A stretch of DNA of 64,000 bases, taken from contig JAAFIW010000002.1 in assembly GCA_013297875.1 (NCBI GenBank), positions 62,001 through 126,000 of the forward strand, read 5' to 3'. The notes beneath the pieces were generated by a model. That model ran no database searches, was not told the origin of the DNA, and worked only from the letters and a program-made list of their open reading frames with translations. Origin of the DNA: Comamonadaceae bacterium (GTDB lineage: Bacteria; Pseudomonadota; Gammaproteobacteria; Burkholderiales; Burkholderiaceae_C). This document shows, in pieces, positions 62,477-64,000 of this stretch (the stretch's first letter is position 1; every line of letters starts with the position of its first letter). Position numbers and translations under genes: made by a program.

Positions 62477-64000
62477 TACAGCCGCGCGTAGGTGCCGCCC
62501 TGGCCCAGCAACTCCTCGTGTGTGCCCGCCGCTTCAATGCGGCCAGCCACCATCACCACGATCTGGTCGGCATGCTGGATGGTGCTCATGCGGTGGGCAA
62601 TCACCAAGCTGGTGCGGCCCGTCATCAAATGGGCCAGCGCGTCTTGCACGGCGCGCTCGGACTCGTTGTCCAGCGCGGAAGTGGCTTCGTCCAGCACCAG
62701 AAATGGTGCGTCTTTGTACAGGGCACGCGCAATCGCCAAGCGCTGGCGCTGCCCGCCCGACAACTGCACTGCGTTGTGCCCGACCACCGTGTGCATGCCC
62801 AGGGGCAGGCTGGCCACATGCTCGGCCAGGTTGGCCGCTTGCAAGGCTGCCTGCACCCGGGCCTCGTCAGGTGCCTCGCCCAGCGCCACGTTGGCTGCCA
62901 CGGTGTCGTTGAACATCACCACGTCCTGGCTGACCAGGGCGAACTGGGCGCGCAGGCTTTTCAAGTCCCAGTCGCTCAAGGCATGGCCGTCCAGGCTGAT
63001 CTGGCCCGCGTCGGCGTCCAGAAAGCGCGGCAACAGGTTGGCCAGCGTGGTTTTGCCCGAGCCCGAGGGGCCCACCAGCGCCACGGTGGAGCCGGGTTTG
63101 ACGGTGAGCGTCACGCTATCAAGGCTGGGGCTGCTGCTGCCGGGGTAGGTCACGCTCACTCCTTTCAGCTCCAGCAAGCCGTTGGCGCGCGGCATGCTGA
63201 ACGGGCCGCCTTGTTCGACTGCGCTGCGCTCAATGACCGCTGTCGCGCGCTCAATCGCCGCCAGCCCGCGCGTGATGGGGCTGGCCGCTTCCGACAGGTG
63301 TTTGATGGGCGCAATCAACAGCAGCATGGCCATCACAAACGAGGCAAACCCACCCACCGTGATCTGGCTGGAGCCGCTTTGCCACAGCGCAATCGAAATC
63401 ACGATGGACAGGGCGATGGCTGCCAGCATTTGGGTGATGGGCGTGACGGCTGAGCTGGCAATGACCGACCGGATGGACAAGCCCCGCAAACGCACGCTCA
63501 ACACATCAAACCGGCCCGCCTGCTGGGCCTGCGCGCCGTGCAGCCGCACCATGCGGTGGGCCAGCACGTTTTCTTCTACCGCATAGGCCAGCTCGTCGGT
63601 GGCGTTTTGCGTGGCCACGGTGATTTTGTAAAAGCGCTTGGTGAATGATTTCATCACCAGCGCCACCAGTGGAAAAATCGCCAGCACCACCAAGGTCAGC
63701 TGCCAGTTCAAATACAGCAGATAGCCCAGCAAGGCAATCAGCGTCAGGCAGTCTTTCATGGCCTGTAGCATGGCATTGACCATTAACTGCGCGCCGCTTT
63801 GTACCTCAAACACCACGGTGTTGGACAGGGAGCTGGCCGAATGGCTACGGTACAGCGCGAGGTCGGCCCGCATCAACTGCTCGAACAGGCGGCGGCGCAG
63901 GTTCAGCACGGCCTGATTCACGGCGCGCGCCAGCGCGTACTGCGCCACAAATGAAGCTGTACCACGCACTGCAAACAGCGACAGCAGTGATACCGGCACC
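62419..64000 (-). CDS. msbA: Lipid A export ATP-binding/permease protein MsbA (3' part)
   Basis: ABC exporter that flips lipid A-core across the inner membrane. The visible 526-residue C-terminal part has transmembrane helices 2-6 (LTLVVLAIFPLVALVMKSF; YLLYLNWQL) and the nucleotide-binding domain: Walker A GPSGSGKTTL, signature QLSGGQRQRLAIARAL, Walker B FLVLDEATSALD and the His switch IAHRMST. The first roughly 60 residues lie beyond the window end. The type is MsbA or a close lipid flippase; proximity to glycan enzymes supports MsbA. The 3' end overlaps the convergent glycosyltransferase by 58 bases. Confidence 0.93.
   Translation of the reverse strand, partial: VPVSLLSLFAVRGTASFVAQYALARAVNQAVLNLRRRLFEQLMRADLALYRSHSASSLSNTVVFEVQSGAQLMVNAMLQAMKDCLTLIALLGYLLYLNWQLTLVVLAIFPLVALVMKSFTKRFYKITVATQNATDELAYAVEENVLAHRMVRLHGAQAQQAGRFDVLSVRLRGLSIRSVIASSAVTPITQMLAAIALSIVISIALWQSGSSQITVGGFASFVMAMLLLIAPIKHLSEAASPITRGLAAIERATAVIERSAVEQGGPFSMPRANGLLELKGVSVTYPGSSSPSLDSVTLTVKPGSTVALVGPSGSGKTTLANLLPRFLDADAGQISLDGHALSDWDLKSLRAQFALVSQDVVMFNDTVAANVALGEAPDEARVQAALQAANLAEHVASLPLGMHTVVGHNAVQLSGGQRQRLAIARALYKDAPFLVLDEATSALDNESERAVQDALAHLMTGRTSLVIAHRMSTIQHADQIVVMVAGRIEAAGTHEELLGQGGTYARLYQLASGGVSNELFGDVPIL

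Overview
The window looks like a chromosomal segment of a GC-rich betaproteobacterium, most likely Comamonadaceae (Rhodoferax/Polaromonas-like). The basis is gene content and order: lepA-lepB-DUF4845-rnc-era-recO-pdxJ-acpS-nagZ; waaC-waaA; surE-pcm-nlpD; and yebC-purD-hemF-nadD-rsfS-rlmH-maf followed by rng. Proteins have the composition usual for that family. A short dispersed palindromic repeat (core TGCTCAAGCAGCTAT) is scattered through the whole window. No rRNA, CRISPR array, prophage or complete insertion sequence was seen.

Layout. 1-7.4 kb: translation and secretion housekeeping cluster (lepA end, signal peptidase I, RNase III, Era, RecO, PdxJ, AcpS, NagZ). 7.4-12 kb: a Uma2 protein, phosphomannomutase and the LPS core genes waaC and waaA. 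12-13 kb: a MITE-like element and a Phd/VapC-type toxin-antitoxin pair. 13-20.5 kb (minus strand): TetR regulator, RND efflux adaptor and pump, isoaspartate methyltransferase, rhodanese and a TolC-type outer-membrane channel, closely spaced. 20.5-24.4 kb: YdcF-like protein, tRNA-His, LysR with divergent SDR, quinone oxidoreductase. 24.4-28 kb: a ribbon-helix-helix/VapC pair split by a second MITE-like element, running into surE-pcm-nlpD. 28-31.5 kb: predicted exonuclease, J-domain protein, RlmD. 31.6-36.1 kb: an AT-richer accessory island with a WYL regulator, a tiny membrane protein and three poorly characterised proteins (glycine-zipper protein, TerB-like protein, second glycine-zipper protein), bounded by two terminators. 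36.2-46.7 kb: YccA, GlcG-like protein, methyltransferase, GspA/GspB, Kelch lipoprotein, YgiQ. 46.9-57 kb: PhyH-like and HerA-like proteins, then the yebC-to-maf cluster, DUF418 and TetR. 57-64 kb: Rieske oxygenase with MarR regulator, RNase G, polysaccharide deacetylase, glycosyltransferase and the 3' part of msbA.

Two themes stand out. First, at least 17 copies of one roughly 60-bp element occur in 64 kb. Many lie inside or at the edges of essential genes, where they are translated in frame (WaaC, WaaA, Pcm, RlmD, YgiQ, Maf, a glycosyltransferase) or supply a stop codon (AcpS, methyltransferase) or displace a start (Era). Second, the WYL/TerB-like/glycine-zipper island at 31.6-36.1 kb is the best candidate for an undescribed system. 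Its composition, operon layout and promoter look like a horizontally acquired, WYL-controlled stress or defence module, but no function can be assigned from sequence alone.
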